The notes beneath the pieces are model-generated. The model did not search any database, was not told where the DNA came from, and saw only the letters and a program-made list of their open reading frames with translations. The position numbers and the translations under genes were made by a program. A DNA stretch of 64,000 nucleotides, taken from contig JAKSZP010017326.1 of NCBI GenBank assembly GCA_022478985.1, forward strand, positions 61,437 to 125,436, read 5' to 3'. This document shows positions 1-12,329 of the stretch, piece after piece. The number at the start of each line of letters is the position of its first letter. Within the stretch, counting starts at the first letter, position 1. Origin of the DNA: Massospora cicadina (Eukaryota > Entomophthoromycota > Entomophthoromycetes > Entomophthorales > Entomophthoraceae).

Positions 1-149
1 CTACAATGATATAATTAATCCAGATTGGTAATGCCATCCAATCTTTAAAAGATAAATACCCTGAGACCTCTCAACGCCTGCCTCCTCTTTCCATCTGAAG
101 GAGGCTCTAGCCATCCCCCTACTACAAAGGCACTATAGCCAAGATAGAG

Positions 150-490
150 GTTGTCATCTACAAGGTGTGAGTTCTAGCCATCCTTTCTTCAGGTGCCCCA
201 GTCAGTGTGTTTTATTCAAAGGTCATCCATAAGATTAAGTTGGCGCCTGAATTAGACTATTTGCAAGAGTTTGGGTTTGCGGGCCACAAAAACAAACAAG
301 CGATCAGAGCCTACTCCTCTCTAACCATACAAATTGGGAATCTCATCCTGTCCGCTCCTTCTGTGGCCTTGGACAATCACGCATAATACCTTCTCATTGG
401 CACTCCATTCATGATTGAGTACAAAGTAATTATAATGAAACAGGGATTTCTTTCCCTCCACAATTATGAAGTCCCACTAGTTTTTACAAA
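150..490 (+). pseudogene. Element A protease remnant
   Basis: Retropepsin-type aspartic protease remnant that would have cut the Gag-Pol polyprotein. The segment reading GAPVSVFYSK near 190-225 matches the flap-proximal DTGAPVN motif of the related element G. Further on, LLIGTPF near 388-410 matches the second conserved LLIGT motif of these proteases. The catalytic Asp is gone: the residues before GAP read Ser-Ser. The chain has at least one internal stop, so it is dead. The assignment rests on the two motifs at the right spacing and on the RT that follows. Confidence 0.6.
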
Positions 491-1039
491 TTTAAACCTA
501 GGATAAAAGAAGTAACATACTTATTGATTACCCTTCCTACGCCCCTCTCTACTTTTTACAACGTTGGGCAGAAATACAAAAAAGCTGCCTGACTCCGTGG
601 ATGCTTCAGAAGGTATTCCATTGTATGCGTCAGATGATGTATTAATCAAGGCTGGTAAACAAAAGGTGATAGACACCAGATTTACCTTGCAAATCCCCAC
701 AACTGCATAAAGGCACTTAACAAGCATTGATAGGATAAGTCCTTTTGAACCTTGGGTGCTATCAAGTATCCTAGACCCTGACTACCAGCAACACATCAAT
801 CTCCTCATGAGAAACATTCTAATAAGGACATAGTTGTACAGAAACATCAGGAGATTGGAAAAGCCCTGCTGATTCCAATTGAGACATCTGACAAGTCCAT
901 TGTATTGGGTCTATTGTCCTAATGGGATTACCTGCTGTCCAATTGCTATACATTTTGCCAAATGTTCAACTTTCTGATGATCTAACCCTGCAGAGCTTGC
1001 AAAATTTCACACTCTACTGGAGTCCTATAGCGACATCTC

Positions 1040-2480
1040 CAAATCTGACACTAACTATGGGCATATGAAGGATTGGAGCCACACCATTGATGTTAGTGAT
1101 GCTCATCTTATCCAATCCAAGCCCTATCAGAAATAAAAATTCAAGGGGCTCCAGACGAGGACAGAGCTTAAACAGTTACTGGAAGAGGGGCTGATGGTGC
1201 ATTTTCAAAGCCCATGGTCATCCCCTCTTTTGCCATAAAGAAGAACAATAGAGGTCATTGGGTAGTTATGTACTTCGCAAATTAAATAACCTCACCCAAA
1301 AGTATATCTACCCTATTCCTTGAATTAAAGATGCTCTTGCTCAAAAATCTGGTTCCAAGGTGTTCTCCGCTATGGACTTGGCTAGTGAATACTGGCAAAT
1401 GGACCTTTCTCCCCATGACCAGGATAAATGTGTCCTTATATAGCAAGGGGGAATTCCAACCCACTCGGCTACCCAGGGGTTATGCAATGTGCCTGCCACG
1501 TTTCATTAGGCGATGGATCACATTCTGCAGGATCTTAAGCTGAGTTGTGTAATCGTCTATTTTGGTAATATCGCCGTCTTTTCAAAAACTTTCAACGAGC
1601 ACCTCTCACACCTAAAGTAAGTTTTAATGCTTGTGGGCGTCTAATATAAAGCTAAAGTCCCCTAAATGTACTTTCTTCCTGAAGAAGCTGGATTTACTGG
1701 GACACGCTATTTTACCAGATATTTTTACCTCTCCAAGATAAGGTTGAAGCTATTTTTAGTATGCCTGCACATAAAACGCTTTGTGATATCAGGTGTTCTT
1801 GGGTATGATGGGGTATTACCATCAATTATTCCCAAATTTGCCCATCTCAGTGAATCCCTCATACGAATCTTGGCTAAGAACACTCCTTTCCATTGGGGAG
1901 CGGAACAAAAGGCCGCTTTTGAGACCTTAAAGCAATTGCTATAACAACGGCCTATCCTGCGGCACCCAGACTATAGTAAATACTCCAAGCTGATTACCAA
2001 TGCCTCTGCTTACGCTGTTGATGATATCTTGGCTCAATTAAATAAGCATGGATGGAATCATCTCATTCCTTACTTAAGCAATATGCTTTACAAGGCAGAA
2101 CAGCAACTACAGCGTCATTGTTAATAGTTCCTGGCCGCCTTGCTCGCTGTCAAATATTACTGCACTTTTTTATATGAAACCTAATTTGAGTTTGATACAG
2201 ACTAAGCCTCTTTGAAGTAGTTACAGAATATGAAATATCCCACTGGAAGGTTGGCACGTTGGGCTTTAAAGCTCCAAAACTATAATATGATCATTGAGCA
2301 CCGAGCTGGGACGCTCCACATGAATGTCAATGGGTTTTATTGGCTGCCAGTCCTTCACTTAGACAATAGTGAAGCTGAGAGGCTACATAACCTCCTAATA
2401 ACCCCTGACGCTTGGGATTATGGGGATGACCCATTCATAAAATGCTTGCTTGACACTCCCACAACAACAAGTTGAAGAGC
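1040..2480 (+). pseudogene. Element A reverse transcriptase and RNase H remnant
   Basis: Polymerase and RNase H part of a gypsy Pol. RT begins around 1100 (LIQSKPYQK), with SAMDLASEYWQ-like palm motif 1 near 1371-1400 and the GLCNVPATFH-like fingers motif near 1480-1505. The catalytic box, YLDD in the family, reads YFGN at about 1557-1570, so both Asp are lost. RNase H follows: the FHWGAEQKAAFETLK primer-grip-like linker near 1889-1935, then LARWALKLQNYNMIIEHRAG near 2250-2310 with a degraded NADGLSRLP end. At least six frame breaks. Confidence 0.8.
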
Positions 2481-2519
2481 GGGAAGATATATAAAAAATT
2501 AGGGGCGTACTGGTTGCTC

Positions 2520-3176
2520 TATCTCTGACCTTCAAAGTGATTACCCATAATTATGGAGTCTCATTACATCCTAGACCATAGCGGAGTGCAAAAAACCTAT
2601 GGGTGAGTTAAAGAACGATACTACTGGGAGGGTGTCATGGAGACCATCATCAAAGTCCTAGATGCCTGCCTGACATGCAAAAAGAAATCCAGCTTTAAGA
2701 CAAGATATCAATAATAACCTACCACTCTTCATCAGCCCTATCACACGCTAATCCTAAATGTGGATGGCCCTTTACCCCAAACTACGGGTGAAAATTATAT
2801 ATTTTATTAGGTATTGATCACTTTATTAAAATGGGTTGAGGTTGTGGTTCTTCCAGATCAGAAGGCCAAAGCCAAAGCTACTTTCCTCCACCAGTGTAGT
2901 TTCACTCTTCATGGTTGCCCCAGATTCTTCTCTGTGACAATGGGAAAAACTTCACCGCCAGAGTGGTCAAGCTCCTAGCCACCTCCATGGGAGCCCAGCA
3001 ACTCTTCTCGGCCCCTTACAAACCTTCCACAAATGGTATTGTATAAAGAGCTAATGGAATTTTGGTCTCTGTTTAAAGAATAATAACTACTTCAGACCCT
3101 CTTCACTGGTATCTATATCTGCCAAATGCCCTCATGACCGATCATATAAGTTACCACCAGATCCTTAAAATGTTTC
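2520..3176 (+). pseudogene. Element A integrase remnant, first part
   Basis: Zinc-binding and catalytic core of a gypsy integrase. The HHCC region is seen as HYILDHSGVQKTYG near 2551 and the following CLTCKKKS near 2670. The core starts at NVDGPLPQTTGEN near 2757 and reaches HGCPRFFSVT near 2912, where the DNG catalytic motif is scrambled. The end reads ISYHQILKMF, the family's ISYHxTLKM motif, and is cut off by element B. After the cut the same reading resumes as LLRMFY from 15377, which fixes the insertion point. Confidence 0.8.
3172..3176. repeat. Left target-site duplication of element B
   Basis: gtttc, identical to 15372-15376 just outside the other LTR. Five bases is the usual Ty3/gypsy duplication length. 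Confidence 0.75.
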
Positions 3177-3643
3177 TCTCAGCATAACAGTTCTCTAGAC
3201 TGTTGCCAAAGTCAAAAATGGGCTCAAAGCTGAAAGTTAGTGGAGCTAAAAAATGAAAAGATGGAGAGAATATAGACTACTTTATTATGTTAGAAAGTGT
3301 CAATAATATGAGCGCGTGGGGATATGGTTTCTTAGGGACCTTCATGGAACTGCGAAATTAGAATCTTTTACTGCATTCCAGATTGACCTCATGGATGGTT
3401 CCCTCATTGTACTGCGTTGTACTTTTGACTGCAGCGGTAGGGAAGCGCCTCTCATGATTTAGGAAGTGGGGACGGGATTCCTGAAGGTGATTCATCAATT
3501 TTTAAATGCATGATGCTTCCTGATCAAATCTGGTTTTGGTGCCTTTATAATAGGGCTCCATTTGCTATGGTTTGAGAGTTGAAAATTCAAGTCTCAATTT
3601 GGGAGCGGGGTTTTTGGCTTGCTCGTCATCTTAAACCCTAACA
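3177..3643 (-). repeat. Element B 3' LTR
   Basis: Matches 14898-15371 in the same orientation along its whole length (about 75-80 percent by eye). On the minus strand it opens TGTTAGGG, right after a purine-rich stretch (read ...AAGGGGTATA). The outer end touches the gtttc duplication. Confidence 0.85.
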
Positions 3644-3649
3644 ATATAC

Positions 3650-4760
3650 CCCTTAAGGTCCTGTCATAGGGGGGTATAAGGCCAGAGGAACTGGACATGC
3701 ACCCAATTCAACACTATCCTCTGGTTGAAATCAGAAATGGAAGACTTGGAGTTCACCTTATAAATGACCTTATAAGGTCCAGACCAAAGAACGTCAAGAT
3801 TATTCTGTTGACCTCCGGGTTGATGGTGATAGAAGAGAACGAGGTCATCTAACTGAAAAATGGGTAGGGGGGTCAGCTGACATTAAATTGGGATTTTTCC
3901 CTCTTAATGGTGGTGACAAAGCCTTTCATGGATAGGGATTGAAGCCGGAAAGTTTCATCAGCTACTGCCCTCATAGTTAAATCAAAGTTCTCAAGAGCGA
4001 AGGTTTTAAGCTAAGGCTGTACGCAATTTGGGAGATGGGCAGCAAGTCCATATAGAGCTTCCTAGGTTTGACGTTCAAATGACTTTGTGGTAGCTTATTT
4101 GGTAGGTAAGCAACGCGCTGGGTAGATAATAATTCTAGCAGGCATGGTTGGAGGCGGCCATCTTCCGTGAGATAGAGACAATGTTACCGTTAGTGCATTT
4201 GATCACCCCATTGGTTGATAAGTTGTAAGGTGTGGCGAAACTTTTGTTAGTGCCAAAAAAAGAAGTTCTTGGACGACCTGTGAGGTGAAATTTAACCCAT
4301 TGTTCAAATGTAAAATTTGTGTTAATCTGAGCATGGTGAAATTAGATTGAATAAGGTAGAGAGTCATGGTTTTTGCAGTAGTGTTGGGGACTGAAATCGC
4401 TTTGACCCATTTGGTCAAAAAATTCACAGCTAGGAGGATCTATCTATGGCCATGCATCCCGGTGAGAAGAGTGCCTACTACATCAATGCTAACGACATGA
4501 AAGGGACCATATGGGGTAACTACAGGTGCTGATATTGGGGACTGTCTCAATCCTGGGATTGGCAAGTTATAAAAAAGCTAGGACCACTTAGATGGTTTCT
4601 ACCATTTGGTCTCAGTAACATCATGTCTTTAGCTACTTGTGAGTATTCTTTACTGCCCCGTGTCCCACATTCACATGCCCCTCTAAGATAACGTCAGTTC
4701 ATAAGGAAGGGTGGATGTAGGAGATTCATTACTTATTGACCCTTATAAATAACAGCCCTT
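3650..4760 (-). pseudogene. Element B integrase remnant
   Basis: Minus-strand integrase. The core around 4203-4427 reads NFLTKWVKAISVP, then LHLNNGLNFTSQVV. In the family the middle motif is DNGTNF, so the second catalytic Asp has become Asn. The C-terminal GPF/Y-like module at 3690-3860 reads DLVLFYHHQPGG and LWSGPYKVIYK, ending at FLWPYTPL, then a stop and the DLKGY-coding purine tract that precedes the LTR. Stops and shifts are spread through the chain, so it is not functional. Confidence 0.78.
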
Positions 4761-4899
4761 CATTGATCTGAGTGTCTATGGTCATCTTCTGGAGCTTGGC
4801 CTGGATCTCAGGACTCTCCAATTTGCAGCATTCTGGTCAGCTGATAGATCATACAGTCAGTCTTCCTCAGGGCTCAAGGCAGCCAGTACCGGAATTCTA

Positions 4900-6200
4900 G
4901 AGAGACCATCATGTTTCTGTTGAATTACACCTGCGCTATGGACAATGGTGAAATCATAGCTCTACAATTATAAGGCCCATCTAGATAAGCGTCCATCCAG
5001 GTTTTTCATCTGTAGGAGCCATCAGAGCGAGGAATGGTCGACGACAATGGTAAAGTGGGTATTAAAGAGATAAGGCTAAAAATATTTAATGGCTAGCAAG
5101 ACAACCAGGCCTCCCTCTCAGTAACGCTGTAGTTCTGTTAAGCATTACTCAGAGTCTTGCTAAAATAGGCCACTGGGTGGCCGACCTGTTTTAATTCAAG
5201 CTGGGCTAGGATAGTCCCAACAGCGAAATTGCTTGCATCTGTGAACAGAAGGAAAAGTTGGTCAAAATGTGGTTGGACTAAAATGGGTTAAGTACATAGA
5301 GCAGTCCTCAACGCATAAAAATCCTGTTTTTGTTCAGGGCGCCATTTGAAGAGCACGTTCTTTTGGAAAATAAAATATGAGCTCAGCTAGGTTGACAAAT
5401 TAAGGGATAAACTGATGATAATAGCCCACCATGCCTAGGAACAGCTTTATATCCCCTAAACTTTGGTGGCACAACATCTTTTCTATGGAGGTGACTTTAT
5501 TCAGTATGGGCTGGATGCCATTTTTTTGAAACTTTTATGTCACAAAAACTCCATTTCTGACTGGAAGAAAGAGCATTTTGAAGGTTTAAGCTTAATAGAA
5601 GCCTTCCATAGCTGATTGAAAAATACCCTAAGATGCTCAATGTGCACATTAAAAGTTCATGAGATTCAGTAAAGTCGTCAATGTAGATGAGGACAAGACA
5701 GTTTCAAGTCCCTGGGGTCCCATCCATGGCGCATTGGAAACTAGCCGGCGTGTTACAGAGGCCTTGAGCATCCTCATGGGCTCTAATAGTCCCTTGTTGG
5801 CTATGAATACGCACTTGGTTTGATCTTTAGGGGCGACCTCCACTTGCCAATATTCACTGGCAAGGTCCATTGTGAAAAATACTGCAACCCAGAAAGCAGT
5901 TGGAGGGAGTCGTCAATTTGGGGCAAGGGATAACTGTCCTTCTTGGTGATGGAGTTGATCTGTCAATGATCCATCACAACCTGTTGGCTGCCATCCTTCT
6001 TCCAAACCAGAAGAAGAGGAGAGGTCCAAGGGCTGAACGAAGGCCCTAGGATTCTGGCTTTGAGTAGTTTTCTGATCTTCACCGCTGCCTGGACTTCTTC
6101 AACTTTGCTCTTTCAGTTTGGTCATGACCATAAGGGGGGAGCGTCACCAGTTTCCATGTTATTTAGGACTCCATTTACCTTCACAAAGTCATAGGTCGAG
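4900..6200 (-). pseudogene. Element B reverse transcriptase and RNase H remnant
   Basis: Palm motif MDLASEYWQVEVAPKDQTK at 5810-5870 is followed by FIANKGLLEP. In another frame the catalytic box reads YIDDFTES near 5655-5690, so the two metal-binding Asp survive although the frame does not. The thumb and the RNase H part (5000-5400) are recognised from KFRPYLY-type and DASNFAVG-type shreds and from position. Frames change every 100-200 bases. Confidence 0.75.
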
Positions 6201-6599
6201 GATAAAAAATAGGTCACAATACTCCTCCAACAAATCTTGAACCTTGTGCTGTTAGTCATCAGTGAGGTTCTTATACTGGTGTTGACTGTTGCAACTGATG
6301 GGGCGTTTCCAACTCAAAATCCCCTAGGCTCCCAAAGCTATGGACATCATTGACAGTCAACGTTAGGAGGCGGACATAGGCAACGGGACTGTTTGGGCAT
6401 ACTATTTTGAGGTTTTCAGTAAGGTTAGCCAATACCACTAATATAGATTCAACATAAGCTGGATCTAGAATTCTTGGTCAGGTTAGCACCTCTATGGTTG
6501 ATGGGTTATCTAGGCCTCAGATTTTTAGAAGATAACCAGAAGGGATACTAACATGGACACAGGTGTAAGCAATGACTTGGGACTTCGGAGGTATTGTAG

Positions 6600-7140
6600 T
6601 TGCTCTAGGTAAGTAGATCGGCATGCCTTCTTATACATCACCAGCAGGGGGCAATCAGACTTGAGAGCCACTTACGTGATATATGAGCTAGTTGATTCAG
6701 CCCTCACTCTCCAGTAAGCAGTCTCAGGCCTTGACCTCCACCTTATAGTTGTGAGAGGTTTCAAAGATAAGGGGACTGATGCCCAAATAGGAATAGAAAG
6801 CCATCATTGTAATGGACTACAGCTGAATAGTCTCGAAAAACTTAGCCTAAAGGAGCAGGTCATAGCAAGGATTATTTAGTGTTACATCGTGGGTATTTAC
6901 AGTGAGCTTTCCAGATTGTATAGTAGTGAAGAGTAGGCCCCTATATATTGAGCACATTACGGGTCAGACATGCCATACTCCTATAGTAGAGCAAGTCAGG
7001 AGCGATCTTGATGCGCTTCAATAACTTGAAAGATATGACGTTCAAGGGGAAGCCACTGTCAACTGTGGTGAGGACCAGATTTTATGAACTCGAACTGTGA
7101 TGTGGATAACCAGACTTCTGAACTGAAGAGGTAGCATGAG
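6600..7140 (-). pseudogene. Element B protease remnant
   Basis: Reads VDSGFPLNVISFKLLKRIKI on the minus strand at about 7000-7060. This matches the DTG(A/S)PVNIVS core of the related elements, with the catalytic Asp kept and Thr changed to Ser. The downstream flap and LLIGT region are frame-shifted but the PCYDLLL-like piece can be seen near 6855-6875. It would have processed the polyprotein and is broken by stops. Confidence 0.65.
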
Positions 7141-7199
7141 AAACATGGGAAGTCATTGAACAAGAGTAAGCAGTATCAATTCCTTTATTAACAAAGGAA

Positions 7200-8457
7200 T
7201 AATAAAACTTCTTCGGGTATGATAGCTTCAGAATCATTTGTGGTTATGGAGGATTCTGAGGCTAGGTAAGGATGTCAGCATTGAGAACCTCGTCCTTCAT
7301 GCTGAAGGCCCTTACCAAGCCTCCTTGGAAAGTCATTTCCATCAGGTCTTGGAACTATATCCAAAACCGTTACAGTAGGCGCATCAAGGTCGAGGATACT
7401 TCTGGCTTTCAACCACATAGATATAAGGACGGCTGGAGGGAGCCAAAGAGATAGCCTTGAAGTGTAGGGTCAACGCAGAATCTCAGTAAGTACCTCCTTA
7501 ATTTCCTGATGAAATAAAATCTTTCTTCTTTCCAATCATATGCATTTGAACCTCAAGGTAGGATCCCAATGTGAAGATGACAGCAGTGATAGCGTCGCCC
7601 AGGGTAAATAATTAGTAGTGACCAACAGTTGCTCTTGGGCATAAAACAGCTGGCGAACTCCATGAGGCTTTCTCTATTATTCATGTGGATACCCATGGAC
7701 GCTTGTTTTTGGTTGGCCAGGGTTTGATTGTTGCCAAATTCTCGAATTAAGGCTGTACAGAACTCTTCCCAGGTGTTGCACTCCTTTAAATGGGGGGTCA
7801 TGATCTCCTGGGCACTGATGCTGAGGTAAAGTGGATATGTTTCAGGTTTTAGTCAGTGACCTCCAACATGGAACTCTTATTTGTGTATGGGAATGAGGTG
7901 ATGCTTTCCTGGCTGAAGGTGAACCTTTCTTTATAACTAGGTTTAAAGTTAGTTATAAGAGGAGTGGAGAGGGTGTTAACGCCAGGAATGGATGCTGGCC
8001 CTTAGATCTCAGTCTCCTCATAGTTGTGGGGGACCTGCTTTCTAACCGTCACTGTAGGCCCTTGGGGCTCTATTGGATATTGTCTCAGTTTTGATTGAGA
8101 GAGGAAACAGAAGCTTTATTGGCAACCTGCTCTTTTAGGGATTGAATGTAGGCGCCCTGAAGGCGAAGCTGGCTCTTGAGGGTGGTCAGACAGGTTTTAA
8201 ACCATTTACAAGTTGGTTCAAGATGAGAGATGTGGCTATCAGTAAGATTAATGAAGGAGCTGAAATTGTCCATTTTGTCTGACAGTGCATCAATGGAGAC
8301 CCTAGGGTCAAGGAATTATGGCCACTTAAAGTTTACACCCCTGAGCTACATTCCAAATTTAATTGCATAAAAAAGCCAAGGCTTCTAACACCTCCTTTCA
8401 CCAAGGGTTGTTATGGCCTTTGGGAGTGGGTGTTGCGGGACCTGAGAGCACTTGAGG
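7200..8457 (-). pseudogene. Element B Gag, capsid part
   Basis: Structural particle protein, second part. The best frame (7553-7801) reads TPHLKECNTWEEFCTALIREF and QTLANQKQASMGI, which matches element M (VPHLKVCNMWAQVKTALIKQF...) and so identifies the capsid. An N-terminal-side frame at 8085-8273 is helical and heptad-like (MDNFSSFINLTDSHI..., LKSQLRLQGAYIQSLKEQV). At the right end GPATPTPKGHNNPW marks the close of the collagen-like stretch, which element C has cut in two; the rest is at 14048. Confidence 0.75.
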
Positions 8458-9026
8458 TGTTTCATGATTCCTAACCAAATTGGAGATTTGGATAAGGTAG
8501 ATGACGGGATTGAACCTGAGCTGTCAAATTAACTCAACCATTATTAAAGATAATCCACGACGAAATTTCCAACCCCTTTTGACACTGGGGACAATCCCCA
8601 ACTAATGCAGTCACATATTACTCCCCCAAAACCCCTAAGATCAGGGTTCAAACCTAATCTATACAGCGAGCAAATCTTATTCAACTGAAATGACTAAGCC
8701 TGCTGCAGAATCCCCAATTTTTAACAATTCTAGATCTTATCTTGAACTGAAAGGGATTGGAATGGGTAACCTCCCTGATCTCTCATATAAAGTCAATTAC
8801 AAGCAAATAGATATTACACTCTTTTCGCCACTTTAAGTTAAATTGTCCTACTCTATTACTTTTAGGAAAAATCTAGTAGTTAGGATATACAATCCAGAGA
8901 TGTTAACCTAACAAAAGACTTTCCAGACAAGGAAAGCAATTACATAAAATCCAGCACCCAGGAACTTTGGGTTTCCTGTCCTATAATTTAAAAAGGGAAA
9001 AGTGGTCTAAACCCTTTATCCTAACA
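8458..9026 (+). repeat. Element C 5' LTR
   Basis: 569 bases, aligning end to end with 13438-14047 at roughly 80-85 percent by eye. The longest shared block is at 8900-8990 / 13920-14005. It ends cctaaca. A tRNA-type primer site is not obvious; tggtgttcc follows five bases later. Confidence 0.85.
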
Positions 9027-9720
9027 AAAATGGTGTTCCATGATAGATTTACTCTGAGTTTGCAGTGCAGAAATCTAATGAACTGTCTTAGTCGCATAGC
9101 TCAAGACATTATGGCACCTCATCTAGTGCTTTGCCAGACTTGGGATGGCTCCAAGACCTCCTTTCTTAGGAAGATTTGGTAGCGACCTAACTTTATCCAA
9201 CCAAAAGCAAACTTTTATGAGTTTAAGCCTTAATCAGGGAAAACCATCACTGAGTTTTCTCACCATTTTTACCTTGAGGCTCAAACGTTGGTCGCAGAAA
9301 AACATTATACTTTAAATGACGCAATCACTGTTTAATTTTTGGAAGTTAAAAATATGACCAATATTCTACTTTATCTTAAAACGGTGAAGTCTAACTGGAC
9401 ATCTCTCCTCAATATCAAAGAAGCCATTTTGGAGATTTTGGCTGACCTACTCAAACCTACTGGGCCCATATGTTTTAATAATAATAACAAGCCTTGTCCC
9501 AAGTGCTAGCCGTTACACCTCAGGGTCTCCTACCTCAAATTATATTGCACTTTTTACAAGAGGAATAACTGTACTGTGACACTTGTCGCATCTTCTTAAG
9601 TAGGTCAGCAAAAGGTCAGTCATTATAGGGCAAAATGCTCCCTATGCTGACTACAATCAAGTGCCTCAAAACCCTTGTTATAGCACTAGTTCTATTCCCA
9701 GCACCTCAGGATGTTTTGTG
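9027..9720 (+). pseudogene. Element C Gag remnant
   Basis: Capsid remnant. The frame at 8967-9182 holds MAPHLVLCQTWDGSKTSFLRKIW and continues, after a stop, as QPKANFYEFKP...SGKTITEFSHHFYLEAQTL. This matches the QKQAxMxI..GES..EFA..F block of Gag in elements B and M. No collagen-like repeat is seen ahead of it; the space between LTR and capsid is too short for one. A zinc knuckle cannot be recognised with confidence (only YCDTC near 9578). Confidence 0.6.
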
Positions 9721-9989
9721 TTAGCTGCCTAGGCAGAAATCAATGTACTTCTATTCATGGAAACAATGATCTTCAGTTTACTTATTTATATATTGGGCTG
9801 TTACCCCAGAGCATCTTGGAGGTCAGTTCCTCTATGGAAAGCCAAGCGCTGGCAGATAAAACCCTCAAAAGTATTGAACAGCCCTGAGCATTGCCTAGAT
9901 AAAATCTCACACTTGCTTCACTGCAAATCCTTAATGACAGTCTATTAGCTGTTACTTCCCAGTTTGAATCTTTGGTGGTTTAGGTAGAG

Positions 9990-10400
9990 GAGTTTGTTTA
10001 CAAAGTCAAAGACCTGAAGATAATAGAAACTGGTTCACCGGTTAACATTATATCTTCCAAACTTATCTGGAAGATAAAAATGTCCCCAGACTTGATTCAC
10101 GAAGCTGAGTATGGAATGGAAGGCTGTCATTCTACTATGGCGATAAGTGCGTATTTTGACTTGCCCCTCCAATTTGGGAAACTTTTAATTACTGCCCCCA
10201 CTATCACGTTAGAAAATGATAACCAAGAGTTGCTTATTGGGGTCCAACTGATGCGGGAGATTAACTATATTATCAACCATAAGAAAAAATACATCTTGCT
10301 ATTAAGGTATCAGATCCCAACATATTCAACATCCCAGTCAAAAGTAAAGGAGCCCCAAAAAACTAAACGTGCCTCCTAGAATATACGTCTTTCATCTGCA
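9990..10400 (+). pseudogene. Element C protease remnant
   Basis: Reads IIETGSPVNIISSKLIWKIK at about 10019-10080, the DTGSPVNI core with the catalytic Asp changed to Glu. The frame 10080-10379 continues with FDLPLQFGKLLITAPTITLEN and ELLIGVQLM, the flap and LLIGT motifs at normal spacing. This is one of the longer open stretches of the element, but the active-site change alone would inactivate it. Confidence 0.75.
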
Positions 10401-10799
10401 GAGTTGATTATCAGGTCTTAGGAGGAAAAACTAAGTTACTACCTGAGGTGGTAGATGCCAAAGATGGGATCATTCTGTATTCCCCATCCGATTAAGATTC
10501 CCTCTGGCTCCCCAGTCATTGTGGATATATGATCAAGATCTTCACCCCTCTTAATCAAATCTTGGAGCTAAGTGAACACCAGATACTTCAATAAAAGAAG
10601 CATTTGACATTCCTGAGGACTTTGGATTCAGCCTAAGGAATAGCTGTCTCTATCTTATTTGGAAATTTAACCAATCAAATCATCCAATTACATGGCATGC
10701 CCTTATTGCTTATGTAAAGTTATATCCCATTGAGAATAAAGCCAACTTAGTTATTTTGGCTCTTTACAAGATTTGGAATTGGATCCCCTAACCACCATA

Positions 10800-12220
10800 G
10801 CTCTGGTTGACACAGAATTGGGTACATCACACCCCTAACAAACGCCAGAACGTCAAAGACCTCCTTGCGGAGTATGGCAATATTTTTTACTTAGGACCAA
10901 GTGACTATGGAAAAATGTTAGGGGTAATTCACCAAATTGAGACCAAGGATCACCCTCTATTTAAAGCTCGGCCATACAGGAAATCTAAAGTTGAGGATGC
11001 TCAAGTGGCCTTAGAGTTACAGCAACTGTTGTAGGCTGGGTTACTCATGCTTTCTAAAAGCCTGTGGGTTTTCCCACTCCTATTAACTCAGAAGAAGGAC
11101 GGTGGCCACCATGTTTTCATGGATTATCGCCACCTCAATTCAATCATAAGAAAAGATAGCTATCCATTGCCTTGTATAGATGACTCCTTACACTTGATGT
11201 TGAGCTCCCACTATTTTTTGCTATGAATCTTTCCAGTAGCCAATGGTAAGTCAATTTATCATCTGAGGAATGGGAAAAATGCGCCCTCATCTCAAGTGAA
11301 GGATTGTTTGAGCCCACTAAAATGCTGCATGGGTTATGTAATTCCCTGCTACCTTCCAACGCGCCATGGAAGAGCTTTTGGGTAATTAGAAACGTCCTTG
11401 TGCATTAGTTTATCTTTACTATATTACCGTTTTATTGAGAACCTTTACTAAACTCATACTTCATCTCAGGCAAGTTTTCCAGTGGTAACGACAAGCTCAT
11501 TAAAACTAAATCCGTCAAAAATGCTCTTTTTAAGAGCAAAATGGAACTTTTGGGCTGTATTTTAGGTAAAGTTAGCGTAAACCCAATAGATGACAAGGTT
11601 ATGGCCATTTATAAGATGTCCCCATAAATACTTAAGTGATGTACAGGTTTTTAAAAGATGGCGGGATATCATCGCCAATTTGTTTAAAACTTTGCTAATA
11701 ACTCTGATCCTTCAGTATTTATTGAAGAAAATCTTACCCTTCCATTGGAAAGAAGAGCAACAGCAGGCATTTGACCTGCTACAAGTCTCTCTACCCCACT
11801 ATCCAGTACTTATATATCCTAGTTTGACAAACCTTTTCTCCTCTTCATCGTTGCTAGCAAAATAGAAATGGAGCATTACTATTGCAGCATGACTAAAACT
11901 TAGTAGACCATCCTATCGCCTCCCACTGAAAAACTCTAGCCAAAGCTGAACGCAACTATAGCGTTACAGAATGCAAATGCTTGGAAGTACTACTGGCTAT
12001 TATGCATTTCCGACCTTATTTATATGGGAAACATTTCACCAAGATTACTGACCAAGCTTCCTTGTAATAGCTACAGCAAATGAAGGACCCCAATGGGAGA
12101 TTAGCCCAAAGGCATTAGAACTTCAAAACTATAACTTTTCCATTATTCATCAACAAGGGCAAATACATCAAAACGTGGATTGCCTATCAAAGCTTCCCAT
12201 ATTAACTTTACCCACACTGA
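10800..12220 (+). pseudogene. Element C reverse transcriptase and RNase H remnant
   Basis: RT entry KDHPLFKARPYRKSKVED at about 10947-11000, then LLTQKKDGG.HVFMDYRHLNS near 11085-11145 (the KKDGS.R.CVDYR motif). The catalytic box reads YLYY near 11405-11425 instead of YLDD, so both metal-binding Asp are Tyr. RNase H linker FHWKEEQQQAFDLLQ is at 11742-11790. The domain end, QNVDCLSKLPIL near 12170-12210, corresponds to NADGLSRLP. Multiple stops. Confidence 0.8.
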
Positions 12221-12329
12221 AGAATGTTAACTTTATGACCTTCTAGCTCAATATCAATTATGATAAGACGAATCCCTAACCCCTCAAAAGAATTTAAAAA
12301 AATTGGCAAATCTTAAAGTCAATAACGGC

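Larger units (their letters stand above)
1..3176 (+). mobile_element. Ty3/gypsy element A, left part
   Basis: Decayed LTR retrotransposon whose 5' end lies before the window. Plus-strand reading shows protease, reverse transcriptase, RNase H and integrase remnants in the gypsy order, broken by many stops and frameshifts. The integrase reading stops being recognisable at 3176, where the LTR of element B begins, and continues at 15377. It is the oldest of the three elements nested here. Confidence 0.85.

Noticed and set aside
8630..8660. B-box-like gggttcaaacc in the C LTR
   Set aside because: No A box at the right distance and no tRNA-like fold; it is ordinary LTR sequence present in both copies.
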